Of a DNA stretch of 64,000 nt, positions 55,970 through 64,000 are shown one piece after another. Source of the DNA: Nereocystis luetkeana (Eukaryota > Sar > Phaeophyceae > Laminariales > Laminariaceae). Numbering within the stretch: the stretch's first letter is position 1; the number at the start of each line of letters is the position of its first letter. The notes beneath the pieces are model-generated. The model was not told the origin of the DNA. It worked only from the letters and a program-made list of their open reading frames with translations, and made no database searches. The stretch is from positions 3,621,001 to 3,685,000 of the forward strand of contig JARUPZ010000009.1 in the NCBI GenBank assembly GCA_031213475.1. Reading direction: 5' to 3'. The position numbers were made by a program, and so were the translations under genes.

Positions 55970-57867
55970 TAGTAGTAATTGGTGAAAATGAGGCGCGACC
56001 TCGGTAATACCTGCAGTAGTAGTCACATTGTCTGCGATGCATCGTGCTGGGCGCATACGGATTATTTTGTATTGTTCCGCTGAACGAACGAACACGAAGG
56101 AAGATATACCTCGTACGTACTACTGGACTACTGCTGTACGCCGTCGTGGGTGCATCTCAATGATTTTCGAAAATGTTCTTGGCCTCTCCTGCTTTTGATA
56201 TGTGAAAAACGTACTGGATTTTGTCGGGTGTATCCTGGTTTCCACCTCGAAATCCGGCACACTAGTTTGAAGACGAAATCTGCACTGCTGTGACCACAGA
56301 ACTTGTATCTCTCGCTCAGGGATTGAGGAATCGGCACGGACACTGCTTGTGGTGCTGGTTGTCGACGGGTAGAAAGAGTCAAGAACACACTACTACACTT
56401 ATTTGACATGTTTTGTCCAGCAGTGTTTTCTGGTTGAAGGTCAACACAAAAATAGGTTGAGGACGAAAACCCTGCATTTCACATGTTTTGTCCAACCGAA
56501 AGAGCTTTTTCGTAACAGGTGCCACCACAATTTTACTTGGACTGATGTACGACATCTACAGCAGCAGTGCGCCTTCCGCGCCGTAACAGCGGCAGCAGTC
56601 GCAGTAGGACACACGAGGCAAGGCTCAGCGTCGCCGTAAGCTCGGCTTGTCGGTCTCACCCTTGCACCCTTTGTACGCGTACATATATACACAAACGTAG
56701 TACGTACCCTGCCCTCGTTTTTTTATTATGTTTCCTGCTTCCCACCTCGAATGTCGGCATAATATTTTCGAGACAACGCGAACATGGCATGCCCAACAAG
56801 AGCTTCTCGTAGCAGGTGCCCCAACTACTGCTGCTGTGCAACATATTCGTCAGAGCTTCTCCAGCAGAAAAACAGCAGCAGCAGCAGCAGTAGCAGTAGG
56901 ATCCACGAGGCCAGGGTCAGCGTCGCAGTACGCTCGGCTTGTGTCGGTTTAACCCTTGAGCCCTTTGTACACCGTACTCGATGTTGTGTCTGTGGTTCCT
57001 GATTCCACCCCATAATTTGTAAGACGAAATATCTACTACCTGGTACTGGTACCTGATATGACATACACGTATCCAAAGAGGTTCTCGTAGCAGGTGCGAC
57101 CACTACTCCTGACTGCTGTACAACATCTACAGCAGGCCGTCTCCTCTTTCTCCGTCCCCTCGTCAGTAGGAGGGTAGGGCTGACAATATCACCTGCAGCA
57201 CATGGCCCGAACGAAGGTGTGGACAGACAGGCGAAGTCTGCCTATCTATGACTACTCGTATTAATAGTTGGGTTTCGTTAGTTATTACGTAGGTACAAGA
57301 AAAAGCTAAAAAAACAAAGCCGTCTGCCTGCTGTGGACAGACAGACCCAGTCTGCCTGCTGTGGAGTGCTGCGGACAGGCTCAATCTGCCTGCTGTGTTT
57401 AGGACCAGTCTGCCTGCTGTGGACAGGCCCAGTCTGCTTGCTGTGGACAGGCCCAGTCTGCCTGCTGTAGACAGGCACAGTCTGCCTGCTGTTGGCACAG
57501 GCACAAAAATAACGTTATGATTTTGTATTTTGAACACATCCCATCACAGACATGTGCCTACAGACGTTGCCGCACCTAGCTCGACGAACTGTGAACTATT
57601 TTCCACCCCACCAGGACGAGAAAGTGTCTTGCGTGTGTGTGCGTGCACAGAGCCCGCGGCGACTGGATTTGGTGGCGTGTGCGTCGAGCGCGGTGGTGAA
57701 ACGTGGACCAAAAAAATGTTGAATTACACACACCAACTCACTCACACACATACACACAGAAACACTCAACACATGGCACCCTACACTCGTACCCGAGCCG
57801 TTGTGAGGAGGCTTTTATCTCGTTGGTGAAAAACCAAGTAAAAAAAGGCTCGCTTCGCTCGCTCGCC
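55970..57867 (-). repeat. Repeat R, copy C (uninterrupted)
   Basis: Read on the minus strand, it runs from GGCGAGCGAGCGAAGCGAGC at 57867 to the GGTATTACCGAGGTCGCGCC section near 55985. It is about 1.9 kb and is the only copy here without a large insertion. It contains the 24-bp minisatellite (57320-57497), the CTG-rich units (56560-56960) and the cassette (56290-56376). It gives the intact target sequence for the insertions in copies A and B. No open frame is conserved among the three copies. Confidence 0.85.
56290..56376 (-). repeat. 80-bp cassette, copy 4
   Basis: Reversed, it reads TTCTACCCGTCGACAACCAG, then GTGTCCGTGCCGATTCCTCA and GATACAAGTTCTGTGGTCAC. It belongs to R copy C. Confidence 0.8.
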
Positions 57868-57879
57868 TCATTATAAAGA

Positions 57880-58146
57880 TAACGGTTTAATCTGAACGAC
57901 ACACACACATACATACGAAACAAGCGAAACCAAAGAGCGGTGAAACGACCAAACGGCGAACCGAAAAGTAAAAGCAGTAACTTATACTGCTTACACTGCT
58001 GCGGTAGTTCAGCTTTCGGGTTAGACCAATTTCGATGTGGTCAATACGTAGGATATCCGTTATAGGAGTGCCGGGTCTGTTCAAATCGAAGCATATATAC
58101 GGTAAAGCAGTCCAACGGTGTGTGTGTCGTTCACACTAAACCGTTA
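57880..58146. mobile_element. TIR element of 263 bp with TA target duplication
   Basis: The left end TAACGGTTTAATCTGAACGA, with CACACACAC following, is mirrored by GTGTGTGTCGTTCACACTAA and ACCGTTA at the right end. Only three of about 28 positions differ. A TA at each side fits a Tc1/mariner-like MITE. Similar single ends stand at 28911 and 61335. It has no transposase. Confidence 0.8.
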
Positions 58147-58150
58147 TTTT

Positions 58151-58229
58151 TGTACTCGTCGATATCCAACACAACTAGTGTCCGTGCCGATTCTTCAATC
58201 TTAGAAGCGATACAAGTTCTGTGGTCACA
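58151..58229 (+). repeat. 80-bp cassette, copy 5
   Basis: It reads TACTCGTCGATATCCAACAC, then GTGTCCGTGCCGATTCTTCA and GATACAAGTTCTGTGGTCAC. It stands directly before the LINE-1 copy 2 fragment, in inverted orientation to copy 6 at 61257-61336 on the other side. Confidence 0.78.
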
Positions 58230-58815
58230 AAGCTACGCCACAGGCTGAGGCTGAGATGAGTAGGCAGCGCCGCGCATCCGCCGTGGATGGTGTCCAAGGG
58301 AATGGGGGTGGAGGGGGCAACAGGAGAAGTGGCAGAAAGCCCGACCAAGGGGATGCGGAAAGGGGGGGGAACATGAGAAGGAGAAGACAAACTGCGGTAG
58401 ACGACAGTAGGAAGGAGATGGCAGACAGGGTAGCAAGGCACCAGGCCGACTAGAAAGTAGAACATGACCAGACTACTAGTGCCACCAACTGGTGCAGCTG
58501 GTTCGAACGTGGTCTTCCCTTGTCTTCTCTTTTTGTCTTGAATTTTTATTTCTTGCGCTGACTCTTCGTGATTTTCATTGTAGTTTTTTCTCTCTCTTTC
58601 TGATTGATAAGCCGTACTGAAGGAGTCGTGAGGCGTTGTGGGATGACGAACCTGCTCTGCTCGTTTCGTGTTGTCTGACGCCAAGGGGCTGGGCATAGTT
58701 GACCAACGCAAAATGGAGACGGAAGTCTGGGTAGCAAGGTACCAGGCGGATTAGCCGGGGGGACCTGGCGATACTACTCGTACCACAAACTTCTGCCGCC
58801 ACCTGGAGGGTGCTT

Positions 58816-60521
58816 AGGCCCAACCTTCTAAGACGTGTTTTAAAATACGTCTTAATCCGTTTCTCAGAGAGAGCCCCGTCTTACTCGCTATATCGCCTCT
58901 TGGCACGTCTTACATTCGTCTTGGCACGCTTAGATTCGTGTTAGCACGTCTTAGATTCGTCTTAGAATGCACCAGACGCCGGTCGAGGCGTCTTAGGGGG
59001 TCGACACGACCATAGCGAGCTAGCTGTGGAAATAGGCGGAAACACAGCGAGGACTGCATATAAATCGACTGCTTCAACTTGCTTCTTTCGAACCTTCTTT
59101 TTTCGGGCCTCCATGCGCTCTTCTTCCCTGGCACCGGGTACATCGAACCCGGTCCTCCGTATTTTCGTGGATAGCATTAGAATTTTTTTTTAATATGAAA
59201 AACAAAACATGATCCTCTCTCCCCACTTGGCAGTTTACAGTTCAGTTGGGGGAAGGTCCACTCCAATTTATTTCGACGTACTACCTGAAGAATACTGCTA
59301 CCCTTTACCTCTGTTTTTTGTTTCAAGTTGTGTTGGTTGTTAACGTCGTAATATATACTGAGTGGTACTTGGTATCGCAAAAACATAATTGCATCCTGAT
59401 GGTATACTTTTGGGCGACTACTCTCCTGCCGTTCGTTTTCTCTGTTTTTTTGGAATTATTGCTATATACCGTGGTACGTCAGTATGATACTATAGGTGAC
59501 ATGATGCCTTATTTGGGACGCCCAACATAGGACAAGAACTAACTGCTCTCTTTCTTTGTTCGGTGGGCAGGGCAGTTGGTATTGTTATAATATTTTTAGT
59601 GTTTGCGCAAAATCCATTGGTAGGCTTAGACAGCGGATGCATCACTCCACCGGTAGCAACGTGTCGTTCTTTGAACGACATATTTTAGGACAAATACAGC
59701 AGTGTTACTTATCTCCTGACTTTCTGTTTTCCGTTGGTGGCTTCGTAGGTTGCTATTAATATTTATAATACTACTATTAGCACTATCAATATATATATGT
59801 GAAAAGTTATACCAGGTATCTGAGTTTGTTGGTATCCACGGCTGCTGACGGTATGATATTTATTCGTCCTCTTAGAAAACAAACGACGTAATAAAACCAG
59901 GTACCTGATGCCTTCTATTCGCAATGCGATTTCGGAGCTTTCACTTCGAACATGGGCACTTATGTACGAATTAATGTACGAACAAATACACATATATATA
60001 TATAGGTACCTGGTATTCAATTATGTACTGCTGTGCGTGACGTCAAATAAATGCCAACAAACGAGGAACTACCACGTAAAAGTACCAGGTGCGTACGTAC
60101 GTAGTAATACTGTTCGTCCATCATTTTATGTAATAATCACACTTATCAGGTACCGGTGGCTTGATGATACTTGGATTATGCCGTATTTCATGGCGCTCTA
60201 CGTTGTTGTGTGGTTGCTGGATTGCTGTACCCGTGCCTCGTTGAAGTAGCTAACTGTTAGTTTTCGACATATTTCTTGCCTTAGTACTGCCAAGAGCTTA
60301 GACGTGCCTATATACGAACCTAAGACGTGCCAAGACGAATCTAAAACGTGTCTAAGGCGCGCTAAGACGAGTCTAAGACGCAAAATATGGATTGAGACGA
60401 TTGTAATTCGCGCGACTTAGTCGAAATATTTCCGGCCTGCGGCCGTCTTAATACCTCGCTACGCTCGACTTCCCAGTCCGACTTACGACTCGCTTCGCTC
60501 GTCTTCAAAGATTAGGCCCAA
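58816..60521. mobile_element. 1.7-kb TIR DNA transposon with 8-bp target duplication
   Basis: The flanks are GGGTGCTT on the left and GGGTGATT on the right, an 8-bp duplication with one change. The ends, AGGCCCAACCTTCTAAGACG and, reversed, GGGCCTAATCTTTGAAGACG, are inverted with mismatches. About 200 bases at each end are filled with copies of the motif TAAGACG and CAAGACGAATCTAA in opposite orientation. An 8-bp duplication fits the hAT superfamily, but no transposase is visible, so this is a non-autonomous element. The inside (59180-60250) holds hydrophobic open frames of unknown origin. Confidence 0.78.
59246..59530 (+). CDS. Hypothetical membrane-type frame inside the TIR element
   Basis: The frame encodes 94 residues with two hydrophobic helices (LYLCFLFQVVLVVNVVIY and LMVYFWATTLLPFVFSVFLE). 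A second frame, 59908-60249, ends TWIMPYFMALYVVVWLLDCC, also membrane-like. No family is recognised. They may be exons of a host gene caught by the transposon, or chance frames in T-rich DNA. Confidence 0.25.
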   Translation: MGEGPLQFISTYYLKNTATLYLCFLFQVVLVVNVVIYTEWYLVSQKHNCILMVYFWATTLLPFVFSVFLELLLYTVVRQYDTIGDMMPYLGRPT

Positions 60522-60899
60522 GGGTGATTTGGGCATTGGTCTGCCTGATATTTTCCATTTGTTATTTTTTTTTCCCTCGGTTATTTGCCTTACTCTGTTC
60601 ACAAGAAGTGATGTCTTTGCTATCTTCTTTTGTTTTCCAGCTCGTTATTTATATATTTTTTGCTACCTCGCCTGCGGGGGGGGGGGGGCACGACAGATTG
60701 TTTCTTCCAGTTTTTGCTTTCATTTTTTGTTTTTCTCTTCCGATTTGTCTACTTGGTTTTTGTTTTCTCTTTGATTGTTTCCTTTCATTTATCTAATTCA
60801 TAGACTGAGTATGTCGTGCCTGTAGTATCTAGTATGATGACATGGCATCGCATTGCCCACTGCAGTGCTTACTGCATACGTGGCAACGTAGTATCTCAG

Positions 60900-61250
60900 T
60901 AGCCGGTCGCCTCGGTGGTTCAAGTGGTTAACCTCGTATTCTACGTGTGTTTGAGTCCTGGATTCGAGCCCCAGGTGGGTCGCACTTTGACTTCATTTGC
61001 AAAAATATAAAAGGATTCAATTTTTGAGAGCGCCTTGCAGCGTGGGTAGGCACAACTCGATGCGAGTCGACGAGGGAAGAAAAGGCTGAAATCTTCTCGC
61101 GATAAAAGTGAAGGCACGTACCGTAGCGGAAAGGAGGGAGAAGAACCTGCTATGTGACCCAAAATCTGAGTTACAAGTTGGAAGGAGAGAGAGAAAAAGA
61201 TGTGCGAAGATAATAAATGGGATGAGAAAAAAAAAGGAAAAAAGTGACGT
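60900..61250 (+). mobile_element. tRNA-derived SINE
   Basis: The head has a polymerase III A box (TGGTTCAAGTGG at 60916) and a B box (GGATTCGAGCCC at 60960) with tRNA-like arms. The T arm is CTGGA-TTCGAGC-CCCAG with one mismatch, and the end is GTGGGTCGCA. A unique body follows (GAGAGCGCCTTGCAGCGTGG to GATGTGCGAAGATAATAAAT) and an A-rich tail (61226-61243). A head-less copy lies antisense at 29931-30190. It has inserted next to the LINE-1 copy 2 end; copy 1 has the joined sequence. Confidence 0.85.
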
Positions 61251-61256
61251 AGCTTT

Positions 61257-61336
61257 GTGACCACAAAACTTGTATCACTTCTAGGATTGAAGAATCGGCA
61301 CGGACACTGGTCGTGCTGGATGTCGACGGATAGAAA
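61257..61336 (-). repeat. 80-bp cassette, copy 6
   Basis: Reversed, it reads TTCTATCCGTCGACATCCAG, then GTGTCCGTGCCGATTCTTCA and GATACAAGTTTTGTGGTCAC. It is followed by AACGATTTAATGTGAA, an end of the 57880-type element. Confidence 0.8.
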
Positions 61337-62280
61337 GAACGATTTAATGTGAAAACACACCCACAGAGAAATACTACGTTGCCACGTACCAGGTATGCAG
61401 CAAGCTCAACAGTGCGAAATGCAATGCCGTGTCATCATATTGGATACGACAGGCACGACCTACACATTTTATGAAATGAAGAAACCAAAGAAGAAATCGA
61501 AGAGAAAAAAAGAAAAATATAGAAGAAACAATCTGTCGTGCCGCACCCCCCTCCAAGGCGAGGTGGTCAACACTTGAAAAAGAACGAGCTGCAAAAAAAA
61601 AATAATAATAACAAAAACACCACTGCTTGTAAACGGAGTAAGACAAAGAACCATGGAAAAAATAACAAGGGCAAAATAACAGGCAGACCAAAGCCCAAAG
61701 CACCCTCCAGGTGGCGGCATCCGTTAGCGGTACAAGTAGTATAGCCATGGTTCTCCCTGCTAATTCGCCTGGTACCTTGCTACCCAGGCTGCCGTCTCAA
61801 CCCTGCGTTCGTTAACTGCTGTCCAGCCTCTTGGCGTCAGACAATACGAAACGAGTAGAGCAGGTTCGTCATCCCACAACGCCACACGACTCCTTCAATG
61901 TCGCATATAAATATAACTAGGAAGAGAAAGAAATGAAATAAAAACCACGGGGAATCAGCGCAAGCAAGAAAAAAACAAAACAAAGAGAGAAGATAAGGGA
62001 CGACCACGTTCGAACCAGCTGCGACAGTGGTGGCCCTAGTAGTAGAGTCATATTCTACGTCCTAGTCGGCCTGGTGCCTTGCTACCTTGTCTGCTATCTC
62101 CTTCCTACTTACTTTCGTCAACCACAGTTTCTTTTCTACTACTCGTGTTCCCCCCCTCCCCTCATTCCCTTGGTCGGGTTCCCTCCCGCTTCTCCTGTTG
62201 GCCCCCCCTAAACCCATTCCCTTGGACACCATCCACGACGGATGCGTGGCGCTGCCTTCTCATTTCAGCCTCGTGCCACT

Positions 62281-62679
62281 TCACCATGGACCGTTCGCTG
62301 CTTCAATGATCCCCCGGTACCACTTCCCCGCCTTTCTGGCCGCAGTGGACCACAACGCCATCTCAACTCCAAACACCAAGGAGGCAACTTTCGTTTTCCT
62401 TTCGGCGACTCGGAGGTCCGTAAGGTCTTCGACTATGCATCTATGCCAAGTCTTACACTGTCCGCCTGGTCTCGGCTTCTCCCCACCAGCTATCGTCCCG
62501 AACATTACCCGACTGAGTAATCGCTCCTTGGTTTGCCGTGCCACGCCCCCCGCAAAGAAGGGCCGACGTTTACGAATGGTCGTTTCGACGCTCTCGTAAC
62601 GTGCCATCTTGAGGGTCTTCGCGTACCAGAGCGTGGCATGGTCAGTACGAAGTCGGCGCTGGAAGCCAATGGCTCGCAA
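62281..62679 (-). pseudogene. LINE-1 C-terminal region, copy 3
   Basis: The frame reads AIGFQRRLRTDHATLWYAKT, GVARQTKERLLSRVMFGTI, CKTWHRCIVEDLTDLRVAER and ARKAGKWYRGIIEAANGPW. It is collinear with 27530-27890 of copy 1, mostly conservative changes. It lies downstream of the polymerase and is separated from it by the frame-broken stretch at 62680-62860. Its role in the LINE cycle is not known to me. Confidence 0.8.
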
Positions 62680-62818
62680 CAGGACCTTATGGTGAGCCGT
62701 TCAAAGCTTGGCAAAATGTTCAGCTCTAAAAGTCCACGTCACACACCTGTACAGCAGTATCTTAATCACGCCGTCCTTCAGCATTCGGACCTGAGGGGCA
62801 GGGGGGCCGGTCGTACTA

Positions 62819-64000
62819 TCATACAACCGCGGGCCGAACCGTTAAGGGGCATGCGCGCACGAGGCGGATCCGTCGGTCGAGTTCGGGCGAGAGGTCCGCT
62901 GTTTCGTGGATACTGCCGCCTAGGTATAATAACTGGGTCGTCTGCTCATACCTCTGGCCTGCCGCTCCTATGCCAAGCGGTGGTGCGTGGGTTGTCTGCT
63001 CTGGTGTTTGTAGGAGCATTGTCTCCGTCTTCGTTTCCGACACCGTGAGGCCTGTTGCTTCGAAGACAGTCACGAAGACTGTCATCATCTTTGCGAGCCC
63101 TTCAGCAGACTCCGAGACAATTCTTGCGTCATCGGCGTAAAACATCCCCCAAACAGCCCTTCGCACGCTCGCCAACAGCTCCTGCCTCTGTGTTCGAACT
63201 ACTCCAGCATCACTGAGTTGGACCAAATCCCTTACGATGGCTTCGTCTTGGCTTAAACATTCTAGTGCGACGTGTTACGCAGCAGCGAATAATAAGTTGA
63301 ACAGTAACAGTGATAGTACACAGCCTTGCCGCAGCCCCTGCATGACATCAAACCATTTCGAGTGCTCGCCGTCATCAGTACGCACGTGAGCCCGCATGCC
63401 ATCATGGAAATTACGGATCATTCTCAGCATCTTGGTTGGTACGCCAAAGCGTGTGAGTACCCTCCATAACAGCTCTCGGTCGACAGAGTCGTACGCTTTC
63501 TGCAGATCGATGAAGCACACGTATAAGGGAATTTTCCTCTGTCGTCCGAGCGCTCGCAACCAGCGCACGATGAACAACATATAAATCGTTGATCGTGCGA
63601 GGCGGAAGCCCCACTGTTCCTCATGGAGTAGTTCCTCGGTCTCGCAGTAGGTTTGCTGAGTCGGGACGCGACAACTTTCAACAAAAACTTTGCCTGCGTG
63701 GGCAACAAGCGAAATCCCTCGGTATTTGTTGCAGTCAGTTCGGTCCTTCGTTTTGTGAAGGACCTTGATGATCGCACCTTTCAATCGCTGGGGGGCTTCT
63801 CCTGTTAACCAAACAGTGACAAGGATGCTGTGAACGCACTGAGCGAATGACGGGTGGTCGATTTTCAGGAGTTCGCCCGGGAGACCATATGGCTCGACAG
63901 CTTTCCAAACTGACACCCCCCTAAGTGCTTCTGCAATCTCGTCTATGGATGATTCATCTTCAAGCGAAAGTTTAGGCGGTCGCGGTGGCAAGAGGTCGAT
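62819..64000 (-). pseudogene. LINE-1 reverse transcriptase, partial
   Basis: The open frame continues past the right edge (IDLLPPRPPKLSLEDE at 64000). In order it shows LKGAIIKVLHKTKDRTDCNK and YRGISLVAHAGKVFVE (RT1), EEQWGFRLARSTIYMLFIVR (RT2a), VCFIDLQKAYDSVDRELLWR (first catalytic Asp), MQGLRQGCVLSLLLFNL and WGMFYADDARIVSESAEGLA with the YADD box. One TAA at 63275-63277 is the only stop before 62819, where a frame change disrupts the thumb. The enzyme would perform target-primed reverse transcription in the nucleus. The catalytic residues are intact, so the loss of function is recent. The exact LINE clade cannot be fixed without the endonuclease. Confidence 0.88.

Larger units (their letters stand above)
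58246..60895 (+). mobile_element. LINE-1 copy 2, 5'-truncated and split by a TIR element
   Basis: 58246-58815 and 60522-60895 together match 27920-28822 of copy 1: the GAGGCTGAGATGAGTAGGCA coding end, the T-rich untranslated region, and GGCAACGTAGTATC at the end. The break at 58815 falls within GGGTGCTT|TGGGC of the uninterrupted copy and is occupied by the TIR element. It has no polymerase. Confidence 0.83.
61371..64000 (-). mobile_element. LINE-1 copy 3, non-LTR retrotransposon (5' end outside the window)
   Basis: On the minus strand the element enters at 64000, already inside the reverse transcriptase, and runs to its 3' end at 61371 (GGTACGTGGCAACGTAGTAT). It keeps the polymerase, the C-terminal region (62679-62281) and the T-rich untranslated region. 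Copies 1 and 2 share the 3' parts. It is the only copy in the window with the catalytic domain. Its 5' region must lie beyond the right edge. Confidence 0.88.

Noticed and set aside
59130-59165. tRNA-like GGGTTCGATGTACCC on the minus strand inside the TIR element
   Set aside because: No A box or acceptor stem is found at the right distance, so there is no support for a tRNA or SINE.

Overview
The window is eukaryotic nuclear DNA made mostly of transposable elements. This shows in spliced coding fragments with GT/AG borders, retrotransposons of three orders, a tRNA-derived SINE, several MITE families, minisatellites and microsatellites. There is no bacterial-style operon and no complete, uninterrupted protein-coding gene. 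The wording of the Copia and DIRS/Ngaro proteins and the T-rich introns remind me of brown algae or related stramenopiles. That is an inference from family resemblance, not a proof.

Layout. 1-2779 has nothing I recognise. 2780-8768 is an old, frame-broken Ty1/Copia element with both LTRs, a polypurine tract and the order GAG-PR-INT-RT-RH. 10115-about 16000 is a decayed DIRS-order element (Gag, RT, RNase H, tyrosine recombinase), followed by a repeat of its own 5' end that is split by two tandem 245-bp satellite units. 17460-18832 is an inverted, Gag-only copy of the same family. From 18838 begins repeat 'R', an unclassified 1.9-kb family with three copies here. The first R copy is split by a GC-rich Ngaro-like element (20333-26886) with textbook A1-ORFs-B1-A2-B2 split direct repeats and essentially no target duplication. 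27085-28911 holds LINE remnants.

29776-29913 is the first exon of a SemiSWEET-like PQ-loop membrane protein. Its natural second half (TM2-TM3, matching splice phase) lies at 50941-51156 on the opposite strand, which suggests an inversion through the intron. The first-exon side of the intron has collected a SINE, a MITE and the second R copy, itself interrupted by a LINE. 34.5-37.6 kb holds two arrays of a GGGACGGGACGG minisatellite, a 221-bp tandem duplication and a possible hotdog-thioesterase exon.

37.6-55.9 kb is AT-richer and gene-poor. It is peppered with MITEs (families 1 to 3), one family nested in another. 55970-57867 is the third R copy (minus strand). 57880-61370 is a mosaic of a MITE, a LINE fragment split by a 1.7-kb TIR element with an 8-bp target duplication, and a SINE. 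61371-64000 is a minus-strand LINE whose reverse transcriptase runs off the right edge.

Little here works together as a pathway. The value of the window is in the nesting order of its mobile elements and in the rearranged SemiSWEET gene.
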